Assembly (NCBI RefSeq): GCF_901709675.1
Contig: NC_051099.1
Span: 6,512,001-6,576,000 of the forward strand
Direction: 5' to 3'
DNA length: 64,000 bases
Source: Syngnathus acus
Lineage: Eukaryota; Chordata; Actinopteri; Syngnathiformes; Syngnathidae
Each line of letters begins with the position of its first letter. Position 1 is the stretch's first letter. A program made the translations under genes and the position numbers. The notes beneath the pieces were generated by a model. It saw only the letters and a list, made by a program, of their open reading frames with translations, did not search any database and was not told the DNA's origin. Shown in pieces: positions 25,409 to 49,196 of the stretch.

Positions 25409-26246
25409 AATACTGGAATTCAGTCACTTTAGTTTTGGCTACGATCTTTTGCACATTTTATAGAGGTATCCCCCAGGGATCAATATTAGGGCCCTTACCA
25501 GTTATACAATAGATATTTTCCAGCTTCAAAATAGCTTGGGATCCTCTATAACAAATATAAGGTCTTCTATTTGAGTAGTATTGAATCATTGTATACTGCG
25601 TGACTTCCTCTTAGGCAGGACTCACACGTGGTTTTGTGCATCAGGAGAAGGGCTTGCCTCATTTTCATAATCGCCGCCCACCCAATGGTGCCTTAAAAGC
25701 AAAATTCCCTTGTGACATCTAGATAACTCTCAGTCTCACTCTTGGTTTTCCTTCCTATATTTACTTTTCACACTTTATTGTGCAACTTTATTGCGCAACT
25801 CTACAGTATGGGGAAAAATCAACCAACCACGTGGACATGACCAAATAAATACAGTAATAAAATGCAAACAAATTTCAAGAATGGAATGTGTATGGAATGC
25901 TTTTTTTGTTCATCCTTTTTTTTCTTCATTTTTTTACTTGTTTAATACTATTTCCTTGTTTCCTATATAATTAAATGACCGGACTCACAATTCCCCATGA
26001 CAACTTTGAAGCCATAAAACCTAACAACACAAAATACAAATTATTATTTTTAATACAATATCTTTTGGCATTCATTAAGATGCAAAAAACGTAAGCAATC
26101 GTGTTTTTGTCGCTAAAACTGTCAGGCTTGGGAGTGTGGAAATGGAGCAGGGCGACCAAGTGCAGCTTGGACCAGGGTTTATTGAAGCAAACTCAAAAAG
26201 ACTCGGCAACAGTGCCGGCTCTACGCAGGGGCAAGAGGGGGCGTTG
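25409..26246. other. AT-rich spacer with tiny LINE relic
   Basis: At 25462-25500 a short stretch reads [13 protein letters not shown], the reverse-transcriptase box of a LINE, without coding context on either side. The remainder shows no gene signal. Confidence 0.5.
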
Positions 26247-27032
26247 CTACGCAGAAGGGGGGAGAGAGTTCAGGATCCTAACAGCCTGGAGTATGAAGCT
26301 GTTGGTGAGTCTGGTGGTGTGGGAGCGCAGGCTCCTGTACCTCTTCCCAGAGGGCAGAAGATCGAACAAAGAGTGAGCGGGGTGACTCACATCACTCACA
26401 ATCGTGGTCGCCTTGCGGGTGAGACGGGAGGTGTAAATGTCCTTCAGGGAGGGGAGTGAAGCACCAATAATCTTACCAGCCGTGTTCACTATGCGCTGGA
26501 GGGCCTTCATGTTGTAGTCAGTGCAGCTACCACCCCAAACAGCAATACAGCTGGAGAGGACGCTCTCAATGGTGCCACGGTAAAATGTAGTCATGACGGC
26601 CGGAGGAGCACACGCTCGCCTGAGTTTCCGCAGGAAGTACAGGCGGCGCTGGGCCTTCTTCTCCAGTGATGCGGTGTTGGTGGACCAGGAGAGATCCTCA
26701 CTGATGTGCACCCCCAGGAACCTGGTGCTGCTCACTCTCTCCACCACAGCACCGTCGATGGTCAGTGGCAGGTGCCGGGTGTGACCCTTCCGGAAGTCAA
26801 CAACAATCTCCTTGGTCTTGTTGACGTTCAGCAGGAGGTTGTTGTCCTTGCACCACGTGGTCAGAAGGTCAACCGCCAACCTGTATTGAGTCTCGTCGCC
26901 CTTAGTGATGAGACCCACCAGAGTCGTGTCGTCAGCAAATTTCACCATGCGGTTGGCGCTGTAGGTTGCAGCGCAGTCATGCGTCAGCAGAGTGAAGCGC
27001 AGCGGACTGAGCACGCAGCCTTGGGGGGCAAC
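26247..27032 (-). mobile_element. LINE fragment, reverse-transcriptase C-terminal part
   Basis: 255 codons in one frame on the minus strand, from GCVLSPLRFTLLTHDC through FADDTTLVGL and KTKEIVVDFRK to LLPSGKRYRSLRS. Same group as the LINE at 9320-10856 but clearly diverged from it. Truncated at both ends: the 5' side stops inside the PQGC box near 27032. Confidence 0.85.
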
Positions 27033-27078
27033 TAACCAATAAACATTTTGAAGCCGTGAAGCATTTAAAGTTCAGTGC

Positions 27079-27220
27079 TTTTTTTGCCAGGGACAAGGAA
27101 CACACTGTTAACTGAATAACAAACGACAGCTGCACCAACTTTGGACAACAACACATTCGAGAATAATAAACGATTTCTTCACAAACAAAAAAAAGGAACA
27201 AGTAACACACTGTTAACTGA
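27079..27220 (+). repeat. local repeat, copy 1 and start of copy 2
   Basis: Unit of roughly 110 bp containing ACACTGTTAACTGAATAACA and CAACACATTCGAGAATAA. Copy 1 is 27079-27186. Copy 2 begins about 27194, is interrupted at 27220 by the L2-like insertion and resumes at 28418-28500. Copy 3 is 29147-29330. Confidence 0.75.
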
Positions 27221-28417
27221 AGGTACCCCAAGGTTCAATCCTAGGTCCGGTCCTATTCAATCTCTACATGCTCCCAATTGGCCCAATACTCCAAAAAAAA
27301 AACATAGCCTACCACAGCTACGCAGATGACACACAACTTTACATAGCCCTCTCGTCGGATGACTATACCCCTATAAATACACTATGCCAAACCATTGAGC
27401 AAATAAATGACTGGATGTGCCAGAATTTCCTCCAACTAAACAAGGACAAAACAGAGATAATTGTCTTTGGCGCTAAAGCAGACAGGCTCAAAGTCACTGC
27501 TCAATTAGAATCCCTAGCCCTTAAACCAAAGGAACAAGTAAAAATTCTTGGCATTATTATTGACTCTGACCTGAATTTCAACTCCCACATCAAACTCATA
27601 AGAAAATGTGCCTTCTTTCAGCTAAAAAAAATAGCAAGGCTCAGAGGCTATACATCCAAACAAGATCTTGAAAAATTAATTCATGCCTTCATATCTAGCA
27701 GATTGGACTACGGGAACAGCCTCTTCGAAGGCCTACCAAAGAAAGCTATTAAACAACTACAGCTCATCCAAAATGCTGCTGCCCGAGTTCTAACAAGAAC
27801 CAAGAAAGCAGAACACATTTCACCAATACTCAAGTCCCTACACTGGCTACCAGTATGCCATAGAATAGATTTTAAGATTCTGCTAATAGTTTATAAATCT
27901 CTAAATGGGCCAGGGCCAAAATACCTCTCTGAACTGCTCCAACACTATGAACCCAGATCACTTAGGTCATCGGGAACAGGCCTGCTAATTGTTCCCAGGT
28001 ACAAAACAAAACATGGTGAAGCTGCTTTTTGCCATTATGCCCCCCACAGCTGGAATAAACTCCCAGAGGACATTAGATCTGCCCCTACCCTACCCATCTT
28101 TAAATCTAAACTTAAAACTTTTTTATTCTCTTTTGCTTTCTAGCTGCTACTAAAGCAATGATGTTGTTTTTGTTTCTGTTTGTTTATTATAATCTAAAAT
28201 GTTCTTAAATGTTCTTAAATTAATTTATGCCAGGCTCTGATGTGATTCTGTTCTATAATCTATCAATGACGTTGTAATTTATTTTTTTGAATGAACTTAT
28301 GTAAATGCTATGCTCTGCTTCACCTGCTTTCAATAATTTGTTTTGTAAAGCACTTTGAATTGCCTCTGTGTATGAAATGTGCTATATAAATAAATTTGAC
28401 TTTGACTTTGACTTTGA
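27221..28417 (+). mobile_element. 5'-truncated L2-like LINE
   Basis: Open frame from about 27223 to the TAG at 28141-28143, with the [20 protein letters not shown] box, catalytic [20 protein letters not shown] and the C-terminal [20 protein letters not shown] segment typical of L2-group elements. The 3'UTR ends with GCTATATAAATAAA and a TTTGACT repeat tail. No frameshift was seen in the retained part, so it is moderately young. It splits copy 2 of the local repeat. Confidence 0.85.
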
Positions 28418-29252
28418 ATAACAAACGACAGCTGCACCAACTTTGGACAACAACACATTCGAGAATAATAAACGATTTCTTCACAAACTTTGCACAACAA
28501 AGCATTGTTTCGTTAGCATTTAAAATGCTCGCAGCCAAAATGGAGCCAACATATTGACGATTTTATTATTTACTCGCGGAGGAAATCACAGTTGTCTGCT
28601 TCCTGAATACTGTTGAGGTGTATACAATATGATCATAAAATAAATTGTTTAATAATAATTATAAATAATTAATAATTTCACTTAGTGCAAATTAATACCT
28701 TTAGCTTCCCAAACTCAAACTGCAGCATTTTTTTTTTTTTTTTTTTAATCACTATTATTATGAGGAAGTGTGCATTTTTCTTTTCACTCCAAACACAATG
28801 GACCTGATAATTATGCAGAGGTAAATTCCTAACATGGGACTAGTTATTCAGTTTGGGGAAGTTACCCAAGATTCCAAAGTTGCTGATGAATGCTTCACGG
28901 CTTCAAAATGTTTACCGTGTTAGTTGTGTTGAGTTATTTGTTTGTGTATGCGTGTGTGAGTGTTCCTAGCATAACATGCCAGGCAGCACTGATGTCTACC
29001 AAAATTCATACGGTCGTATGGTTTGGTTGAATTTTAGCATTTAAATTTATAGTGTCTAATTGTCTTTTGTTTCGAGAGTAAACCTCATCTGGAAGAGTGA
29101 TAAAGACCATTTATGTAATTATCTTAAATTGATTTAAAGTACAGTGCTTTTTTTGCCAGGGACAAGGAACAAGTAGCACACTGTTAACTGAATAACAAAC
29201 GACAGCTGCACCAACTTTGGACAACAACACATTCGAGAATAACAAACGATTT
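28418..29252. repeat. repeat copy 2 end, m17-upstream duplicate (copy 2) and repeat copy 3 start
   Basis: 28418-28500 completes copy 2 of the local repeat. 28500-29142 is the second, internally deleted copy of the segment that lies upstream of m17. 29147-29252 begins copy 3 of the local repeat. No gene: the m17 first exon and TATA region are absent from this copy. Confidence 0.8.
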
Positions 29253-29301
29253 GTTAGGGTTTGCAGAATGCAAAATAAGTTAGAGTGAGCACTACCCTAA
29301 C
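29253..29301. mobile_element. 49-bp insertion with terminal inverted repeats and 7-bp target duplication
   Basis: The insert starts GTTAGGGT and ends ACCCTAAC (perfect 8-bp inverted ends) and is flanked by ACGATTT at 29246-29252 and 29302-29308. The two paralogous copies of the host repeat (near 27165 and 28475) carry a single ACGATTT at the same place, i.e. empty sites. Confidence 0.7.
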
Positions 29302-29468
29302 ACGATTTCTTCACAAACTTTGCGCAACAAAACATTCCTGACCTAACTTGTACTGTTGGTGGGCTGTAAATGGCGCTCGTCTTGCCAAACTTCCTTTTAT
29401 CGATTAAACGTTGAAGGTTAAATCACAACTTTAAAAGCCGCATACTATTTAATCATGTCCATCTATAC

Positions 29469-30244
29469 CAGGGGTGGCCAACCAGTCAGAGGCGAAGAGC
29501 CACATTTTTGACTGTCATCCCAAAGAGCCACATAACCCCCCCCCCCCCCCCCCCCCCCGCAAAGAGCCACATCACCCCCCGCAGACAGAGAGAGACAGAC
29601 ACACACAGGCCTCTGCTCAGCCAGATTTATTGAATATGTCCCACACCAAGATAATGACAGTTATTTAACAGTTAATATTGTGTGCACTGTCTCACACACA
29701 CATAAACTCTCAGTTCAAGCAAGTCCACATGCATCTGCTTTTCTGCCTGACTTTTCAAAGGTGCTTGCGAAGTTCAGTCCCTTTTAGAAATTCCTGGTCG
29801 ATATTAGGATGGACTGAGCTGAAGTGACGCTGAAGATTTGAAGCTTTGAAGCTTTGAAATGCGCTAATGATGCCTGACATATAAGGCAGAATGGCTTGCC
29901 ATTACGTTCAACAAAAAAATATAAACTCTCCCACTGTTAAAAACGTCCTGTGTTCTTCTTCATATTTTGGCTGTGCTTTTTTTCCCTGCCATTTTGAGAG
30001 CGAACTTGAAACAAATTATTTACAACTCAAATGAACGCGCGCATTTGTCATCAGTACGTCATTCTTTTTCTTCTTTTCAACTCAAACCGATTCAACTGGT
30101 CAGCGCACCACCGCCACTTAGGGGGAATAAATGGCAGCGCCAGCCAAGCATTTTGACGCTTGTCATGTGAAATCTCCTGAAGAGCCGCATGAAACCAGCC
30201 AAAGAGCCGCATGCGGCTCGCGAGCCGCGGGTTGGCCACTGCTG
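29469..30244. mobile_element. non-autonomous hAT transposon (776 bp)
   Basis: Ends CAGGGGTGGCCAACC and GGTTGGCCACTGCTG are imperfect inverted repeats in hAT style. An exact 8-bp duplication ATCTATAC flanks the element (29461-29468 and 30245-30252), the hAT hallmark. Inner ends carry GAGCCACAT / GAGCCGCATGCGGCTC words. It contains a C homopolymer near 29527-29558. No transposase ORF is left. Confidence 0.85.
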
Positions 30245-30546
30245 ATCTATACAATTTTGATGCCACTAGGGTTATATGAGCTCAATTCTATCACACTTGA
30301 AGTCTTATTGACAAATAAGCAGTGCTGACAATCAAAATCCAGAGCCAGTACGGCAAAGTTTCCTTTACTAATCAAAAATCAGGATATACAAAAAGTGCAA
30401 GATGCAATAAAACACCAAAGAAACAGCTGAGTAAATGAAGCAAAGAAAAGAAATGGAACAAATCTTTTTTGAAAAAGGTCACCCCCCTGCCAGAACAAAG
30501 CAGGGGGATTTGTTTTGAAAGCTGGCTATTTGACGTCATCTCGGGC

Positions 30547-30553
30547 TTTAAAA
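30547..30553 (+). promoter_or_regulatory. candidate TATA-like box of ependymin-like gene
   Basis: TTTAAAA, 82 nt before the ATG, would place the transcript start near 30580 and give a short 5'UTR. Motif and position only. Confidence 0.4.
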
Positions 30554-30634
30554 GCTGCTCGGGCAGTGCAGGGAAGGCAGTCTCATCTTTGGCCATCCTT
30601 TCCGACTCACACTGCTTTTGGACTGGGGAGAAAA

Positions 30635-31777
30635 ATGTACGCCACGGTTCTGCTGTTTGTCTTCATGTGCTGGACTGCAAGTGCCCACGCAGACCAGCCT
30701 CAGCCTTGTCGTAAGTATTTCACTGGACATATTTCCATTTTGCATTGCGTGACACGTGAGTATTGTAACTGAAAAGGAAACAAATGTCTTTCAGGTTCGC
30801 CCAATATGACAGGATTACTTTCGGTGGTGAGTGATAGTCTTTTAATTCCAAGACAGAAATGTTTTGAAAGCACTAAATTGTGTTTGTTCTCTCAATGTGT
30901 GCTTCTGGATGAGACCTGAAGGGAACGTTGGGTGAAGTGAGAGCACTTGGAGTGTTCACATATGACTCAATGCATAAGAAACTCCGGTTCCAATCCAATT
31001 CAAGCCTTTCCATGGATGTAACCTTGGATCTGGATCTCTTGGTGTTTTTTGAGGAGGTAATGACTTTGTTTCCCCAGCCAATTTGTGTTCTTGAATTTGT
31101 CTCACTCTTGTATGTAACAGGGGATATTATACAAGATCGGCAAAAACCAAAGCTGCGAGAAGAAGTCACTGCAATCCAAAAACCACCCTTTCGCTATTCC
31201 CAACGATGCAACTTACATTTCCACCATGACCTCGGGGAGCATCTTTATTGAGGGGGAAGGCCTGAAATTTCAAATATGGACAATACCAACACCGGGCTAT
31301 AAAGGTAAGGACAACACAGAACTGACACACAACATTAACTCATTGATTGCCATTAACAAGAATAGATGTCAAACATCACTTTCTACAAGTTAACTAACAC
31401 TAATACACAAACAGAATTATTGTTTGTTTTAACCTGGATTGTTCAAAATGGTTTCAATACAGTTTCAATTCATGATAACTTTTTTTTTTTTTTAAGGCCA
31501 AAGCTTCATGTGTGCAACCATGGGGTGTTTACCTCTTAGTACAATGTTTGCGAGGGAGTCCTCCGGGTTTGTCTACAGGTATGGCTACATGTTTTGAAGC
31601 ATATTTGGCTTCAATTTAATGTCTCCTCATTGTTCTTTTTTTTTTCTCAGCAACTTGAATGTTGAACTGGATATCAAGGACCCAGATCTTCTCGTGGTGC
31701 CTCCCTTTTGCCAAGGATTGCATGTGGAGGAGACACCAGAAGGCACAGTGTATGATTTCTATGAAGAATTCCTTTAA
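30635..31777 (+). CDS. ependymin-like secreted glycoprotein
   Basis: Six exons: 30635-30710, 30795-30826, 30922-31056, 31121-31304, 31497-31578, 31651-31777; sum 636 nt = 211 aa, the usual ependymin length. Signal peptide MYATVLLFVFMCWTASAHA, then QPC. Family landmarks are seen: GVFTYDSMHKKLRF, the FFEEGILYKIG strand, conserved cysteines (QPC, QSCEKK, FMCATMGCLPL, PPFCQG) and an acidic C-terminus. Potential N-glycosylation sites occur at NMT, NSS and NQS. Ependymins are fish brain extracellular and cerebrospinal-fluid proteins with calcium-binding and lipid-pocket folds; the exact subgroup (brain ependymin or ependymin-like) cannot be set from the sequence. The acceptor of exon 3 (CCTGAAG) is weak in pyrimidines, but the resulting length matches the family. 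Poly(A) signal AATAAA at 31995-32000. Confidence 0.88.
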
Positions 31778-32069
31778 ATAGAGGAAATAATTGCAGAGAA
31801 GTGTGCTCCGTCAGATCCCTTCTCTTCCTCTCATGTGCGACCTTAATACGCATTACGCTTTGCATGAAACTGCTTTCTATCAATTACAAATGTTTTCCCT
31901 TGTAAAGGGAGAAATTACATATATCATATCATTAATAACTACTCATAATTAAGAACTACTTTCACATCAGTCTTGCTGCTCTCTGTCTTCATTTAATAAA
32001 GCATTACAAAAGGTTTTGGGTAGTTATTCCCTTTTCCTCCGTCAATCCCTCGATTTATCTCGCTAGCCC

Positions 32070-33448
32070 GCCATCACAGGTTTGAATGACTATAGACCCG
32101 TCGCACTGACATCTGTGGTCATGAAATCTTTCGAGAGGTTAGTGCTGAACCACCTGAAGGAGGTCACGGGCCCCCTGCTTGACCCCCTCCAGTTTGCCTA
32201 CCGGGCAAACAGGTCAGTGGATGATGCGGTCAACATGGGACTGCACTACATCCTGCACCACCTGGACACCCCAGGAACGTACGCCAGGATCCTGTTCGTG
32301 GACTTCAGCTCGGCGTTCAACACCATCGCTCCTGACATCCTCCAACAGAAGCTCATCCAGCTTGCGGTGCCTGCCCCCACCTGTCAGTGGATCACCAGCT
32401 TCCTGACCAACAGGAGACAGCGTGTGAGGCTGGGGGGCATCACATCTGACACCCGGACCACCAATACTGGAGCCCCTCAGGGGTGCGTCCTCTCCCCACT
32501 GCTCTTCTCTCTCTACACCAAGGATTTCTCCTCAGGTGACTCTCCTGTGAAGCTCCTGAAGTATGCAGACGACACCACTCTCATCGGACTGATCCAGGAC
32601 GGTGATGAGACTGCGTACAGACAGGAGGTGGAGCGGCTGCTCCACTGGTGCAGCCAAAACCATCTGGAGCTGAACCCGCTCAAGACCGTGGAGATGACAG
32701 TGGATTTCAGGCGAGACCCTTCACCACTTTTACCCCTCACTATCCGCAGTAATACTATTCTCTCCACAGACACCTTCAAGTTCCTGGGAACCACAATCTC
32801 TCGGGACCTGAAATGGACCGGCCACATAGACTCTGTCCGGAAGAAGGCCCAGCAGAGGCTGTACTTCCTGAGACAGCTCAAGAAGTTCAACCTGCCGCGA
32901 GAGCTTCTGAAGACCTTCTACACTGCCATCATCCAGTCTGTCCTCTGCACCTCCATCACTGTCTGGTTTGGATCAGCCTCCAAACAAGACAAGCACAGAC
33001 TGCAACGGACAATCAGGACCGCAGAAAAGATCATTGGAATCAACCTCCCATCTATCCAAGACTTGTACCTGTCCAGGACCAGGAAACGTGCAAGGAACAT
33101 CTCTACAGACCCTTCTCACCCAGGTTGCAGTCTGTTTGAACTACTCCCCTCCGGACGGCGTTATAGAGCTCGGTACGCCAAAACCAGCAGACACCGAGAC
33201 AGCTTCTTCCCCCAGGCTGTTGCTCTGATGAACACACACCACTCATAGAGTCTCAGAGTCATTACTGTGCAATAACATCCTGCTCGTCACACCTTTTTGA
33301 ATTTGTCTACACTGTTTTTGCCATTATTCACATGTCCTGAGTGTTGTTAGTCACCTATATGTTGAACAGAGGGTGTGTTTTACCGAAGTCAAATTCCTTG
33401 TTTGGCACGCTCAAACATGGCGAATAAAAACTCTTGAATCTTGAATCT
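32070..33448 (+). mobile_element. LINE with intact 388-codon reverse-transcriptase ORF, 5'-truncated
   Basis: ORF 32082-33248 without frameshift or stop: [43 protein letters not shown], catalytic YADDTTLIG, KFLGTTISRDLKW, and C-terminal LLPSGRRYRARY. The upstream endonuclease part is missing. The 3'UTR ends with AATAAAAACTC and a CTTGAAT repeat tail near 33425-33448. Same LINE group as 9320-10856 but a different subfamily. The clean frame points to a recent insertion, about 300 bp after the ependymin-like gene. Confidence 0.88.
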
Positions 33449-34472
33449 AGCTCTCGAAATATGTAAAATGTGTCTGTTCACATTTTTATTTACAAGAACT
33501 CAACCAATACAAAATAAATATCAAGAAATTAATATATAAAATACCTGTAGATAAACATGTATTTCGTTTAATCCAAAATAGTAATTCATTTTTATTTCTG
33601 TTATTTGTAATTAATGCATTCATATGAACAATACAGATATGCTTATACTTCATTGATTACATAAGCATACAATCATATCGCATATATACAATAATCAAAT
33701 AAAGGAAACAGATGTATTGAAGTTATATAATCAAGATATATTATCATTTTAAACAACTACATTCAAGCCATATAATATTTTTTTAAGCAAGTATACATTT
33801 TTGATATGTGGTTGAACAACTATTAAACAAAAAGTTTTATTAACCTCACGACTTGACTTTTTTTTTTTTTTTAACTTACAATGGGGTGAAATTTGACTAA
33901 TCTGATATGAGTTTTATTTGTGTGAATATGTTTGTCCTTAGAAGAAAATGATAATTATTTAGTAATGGTTGATACGAGGCGGTTGGCGATTGGGGTGCCT
34001 AAAATGTTCCTACAGTAGCCTATATGTAAAGAAATAGTTTAAAGTAATCAAAATGTTTGCTATCCATGTTTATCAATATGTATGCGTTTATGTGTGAATA
34101 TTAAATTTGTGTTACGATTCGCTTTTGACCTGGTGTCATGCATAGCCTAGGTCTATTATTTGGTGTGTCTTGAACGGTTAACAACACGAAAACGAGAAGA
34201 AAAAGCACCGTCACGACATATACTGCACTTGAGTTTTTAAATTTAATCAAACCTCCAATTAAGTACACGTTATCTACGTTTTTACTTGAAGTTACAGTTC
34301 GTCTTTGTAGCACTGAGCGGGAGTCTTTGTGAGAGAGGCGCTCCACCTTCGACGTCCCGCCATGCATCTGTGTGCTAGCAGCAGTAGCATCGGCGTGCTA
34401 GGCTGGCTAGCTCACCGTAGCTCCGCACATTTGACCCTGCCGACGAAGATATCAAGCCGCTGTGGATGGAAG
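33449..34472. other. AT-rich spacer and thoc2 promoter/5'UTR
   Basis: 33449-34100 is very AT-rich with no gene. The last 150-200 nt before the ATG are more GC-rich and hold the presumed thoc2 promoter and leader; no TATA box is evident. Confidence 0.45.
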
Positions 34473-46531
<12,059 letters not shown>

Positions 46532-48342
46532 TGTGCGCCGATCAGGCAAGGTAGGAAGCGTTCTTTAGAACGACAACAAACTACATGGTCGACACTTGTT
46601 GACGTCCTCTGTCTTCCCTCTGTCCACGTTTCAGACCGGGAAAAGTCTGGCTTTTTATCCACAAGAATTCAACGCCTCCGTTTGTGCTTTGCTGACTTTA
46701 TGGCCAACCTCCATTCCGACCTGTTTTTTTGTTTTTTGATCAAATGCCCTCCCCCACGCTGTTCGCTGGATTCGTAACTTTTTGTAACCTGCGGAAAACA
46801 AGTTGGAATATGTTTTTCCATATATTTTCAATGTGAGCAAACTCTTTTGCCCTGTTGACAATGTTGATATTTTGTGACGTCGACGTAGGAAATGACTTTT
46901 GTAGCATTTGAATTTGGATTGAGTGGTCTCATGCTTGAAAATGTCTTTTTTTTCTTTGTTTGGTTGTTTAAACATCTTCAACCCTTGCTTTCATCCATTT
47001 TATTGATGTTAATACGCTTACCATAACCTCATATCCCGCTGAGAATTTTATTTATTTAGCTCCACCTTTTAATCTCTGTTAGACAATAGAATAAGTGATT
47101 TAAAAAAAAAAAAAGGACCATTTTGTATATTGTGTATTATAATAAAGGAGATAACATAAAATTCACGTTTTTTTCCTCCATATTTTGTATCACACAGTGT
47201 TCCTTTTGTGGATGCATTAATCAGGTTTTACATAATTTATTTGGAAAAAAAAAAAGAGTTGATTTTTAAATAGAGTTGTACATCATAAATGCAGGAAAGT
47301 TTGTTCTCCAAAATGGAAGCTGCTTTGGAGATTTTATCTGCTGTACTCATTGGTTGTTGTTTTTTTTTTGTATTTTTAAAACAGAAAAAATAAATAGTTT
47401 TCTTATAGTGTGTCACTTGTATGGTCTCTTCATTTGCTCTTCTATTGTTAATCTTGATGGTTATTTCATGTTGATTTTTGTTCGTAGAATAAAAGTTTAA
47501 TCATACAATTTAAGTCACTACAAATGCTCTGGCTAGCAATATTTCCAAATTGTTATTTTTGTCCATGTGATTAACAACAAAACAGAAGGTGAATACAAAC
47601 TGGTTTTTATTAAGGAAACGTTGTAAAATGCCTTATGACCTTTTCTCAGATGCTCATTGCGTCCATGCATGCAGCTTTCATGTTTGCGGTACAAATGATT
47701 AAAAACAAAACTCAGTCAAAAACTACTGGCCATTTGCTTAGCTTCCATGTATAGTAGGGACGGATTAACTAAACAAAAATGAGTGCCTTGCAATATCTTC
47801 CAAGTTAGTAAAGTTCATATTTTAAATAAATGATACCCCGCTGAAGATGGCCACACATACGGCACTGCACTGCCGGAGCATTTCCGAAAACTCTAATTTC
47901 CCAACGCACGCGAATGCATCCTCAGCACTTTGGCAGTTCATTGGATGGTTCCAAAACAGCGCGGGTGGTCAGAAACGCAAACAGCAGCATCAGCAAAGAG
48001 GAGCATTTTATGCTCTTAATATGTATGTACGTCTTAAATTGTTAAATTAAAATTAACCAAAGGAATGTAACGTGTAAGTAAAGAAGGCGCTGGACTGCTT
48101 ATCTTAGTTTTTATGTGGCTGTCGTGTTCAGGTGACTGACTTCCGCCCATGGAGACGCTGAAGTGCAACAATCGTGAAAGTCCCTTGTTTAAAGCACCAG
48201 AATTAGATGCAGTTGAGTTACCGCAAAATAAGTTCTAATAAGTCTGTTTAAAGTATCAACAGACATTTTAGCAGCAATTCACTTCACTATGAACAACGGA
48301 AGTAGTTTTAGTGTTTACACACTCATGGTAACCAACGAACTA
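46532..48342. other. thoc2 3'UTR and convergent spacer
   Basis: AATAAA at 47141-47146 is the best thoc2 poly(A) signal; others follow near 47388 and 47490. On the minus strand a TTTATT near 47605 (AATAAA) could end a long gria3 3'UTR. No gene seen. Confidence 0.5.
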
Positions 48343-48672
48343 CAGTAATACGTCATTTATCGCGGATAATTGGTTCCAAAAAACACCCGCGATAAGTGAA
48401 ATCCGCGAAGTACGGTCACCAACAAGAAGTACTGGGCAGCCTAACGAGTTAGCGGAAAGATGCTAATTCGCGATCGTGCTAACACGCAAAAACGGACTTC
48501 TAAAAGAATGTAAACGAACATTTGGAGCAATACTACATTGTCCTAAAGGTTAGATCGTTTCCTCAATTTAGAAGTTTTATTTGGACTTTTAAACGTTTTT
48601 TTAAATTGGAAAAAAATTCCGCGATGTAGTGAAGCCGCAATAAAGGAAACGCGAAGTAGCGAGGGATCACTG
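48343..48672. mobile_element. mariner/Tigger-like MITE (330 bp)
   Basis: Flanked by TA at 48341-48342 and 48673-48674. Ends CAGTAATACGTCATTTATCG and the inverse of CGAAGTAGCGAGGGATCACTG are imperfect inverted repeats of the pogo/Tigger style, with GGTTCCAAAAAACAC inside. No transposase ORF. Family name is inferred from look only. Confidence 0.6.
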
Positions 48673-48796
48673 TATATCCAACGTAAATGAAGACCTACGA
48701 CGTTTTGCTTAACATATGTGGTTTAACCAGACTTTTTGTGATTAATAAATAGGGAAGAATGAGCAAGAAATGTGATGTCTCCCACTTTTTCTAAAG

Positions 48797-48904
48797 AAAC
48801 AGGTGCAGAGCAGAAGCAGCTGTGATAGCATTCGACTTTCAGGAGCTGGACAGGGAAGTCGAGGAGATGAACGAACACAAGAACGAAGAATGTTTCACCA
48901 GCAG
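48797..48904 (+). other. orphan exon-like open stretch
   Basis: 108 nt between an acceptor-like TTTTTCTAAAG and a donor GCAG/GTAAGA, open in the frame reading AAVIAFDFQELDREVEEMNE followed by HKNEECFTS. Not recognised as any family; could be an unannotated exon, a lncRNA exon or chance. It lies antisense to the presumed gria3 3'UTR. Confidence 0.2.
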
Positions 48905-49107
48905 GTAAGAGCAGAGGCAGTAAATTCAAATTGTGCATGTGTTTTTTGAAATGCAGTAGGCCGTGTGATATGTTTTATGCCAAAATGCTATAAACTGCTA
49001 TGAAATTTAATAATTCAGCTTAGGAACAGCATGTACGTTTTTTAAAATAAATGATGCACCTTTGTAAATGTTTGAGATTGTACAGTTGACCATCAACACA
49101 CCCTCCC

Positions 49108-49110
<3 letters not shown>

Positions 49111-49194
<84 letters not shown>
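49111..49194. repeat. (CA)n microsatellite, about 42 units
   Basis: Uninterrupted AC dinucleotide run. The apparent long reading frames across it are repeat artefacts. Confidence 0.95.

Positions 49195-49196
<2 letters not shown>

Noticed and set aside
28320-28538. Second m17 gene from the duplicated start (MAASILNANETML)
   Set aside because: The copy ends at the intron-1 breakpoint and no cytokine exons follow.
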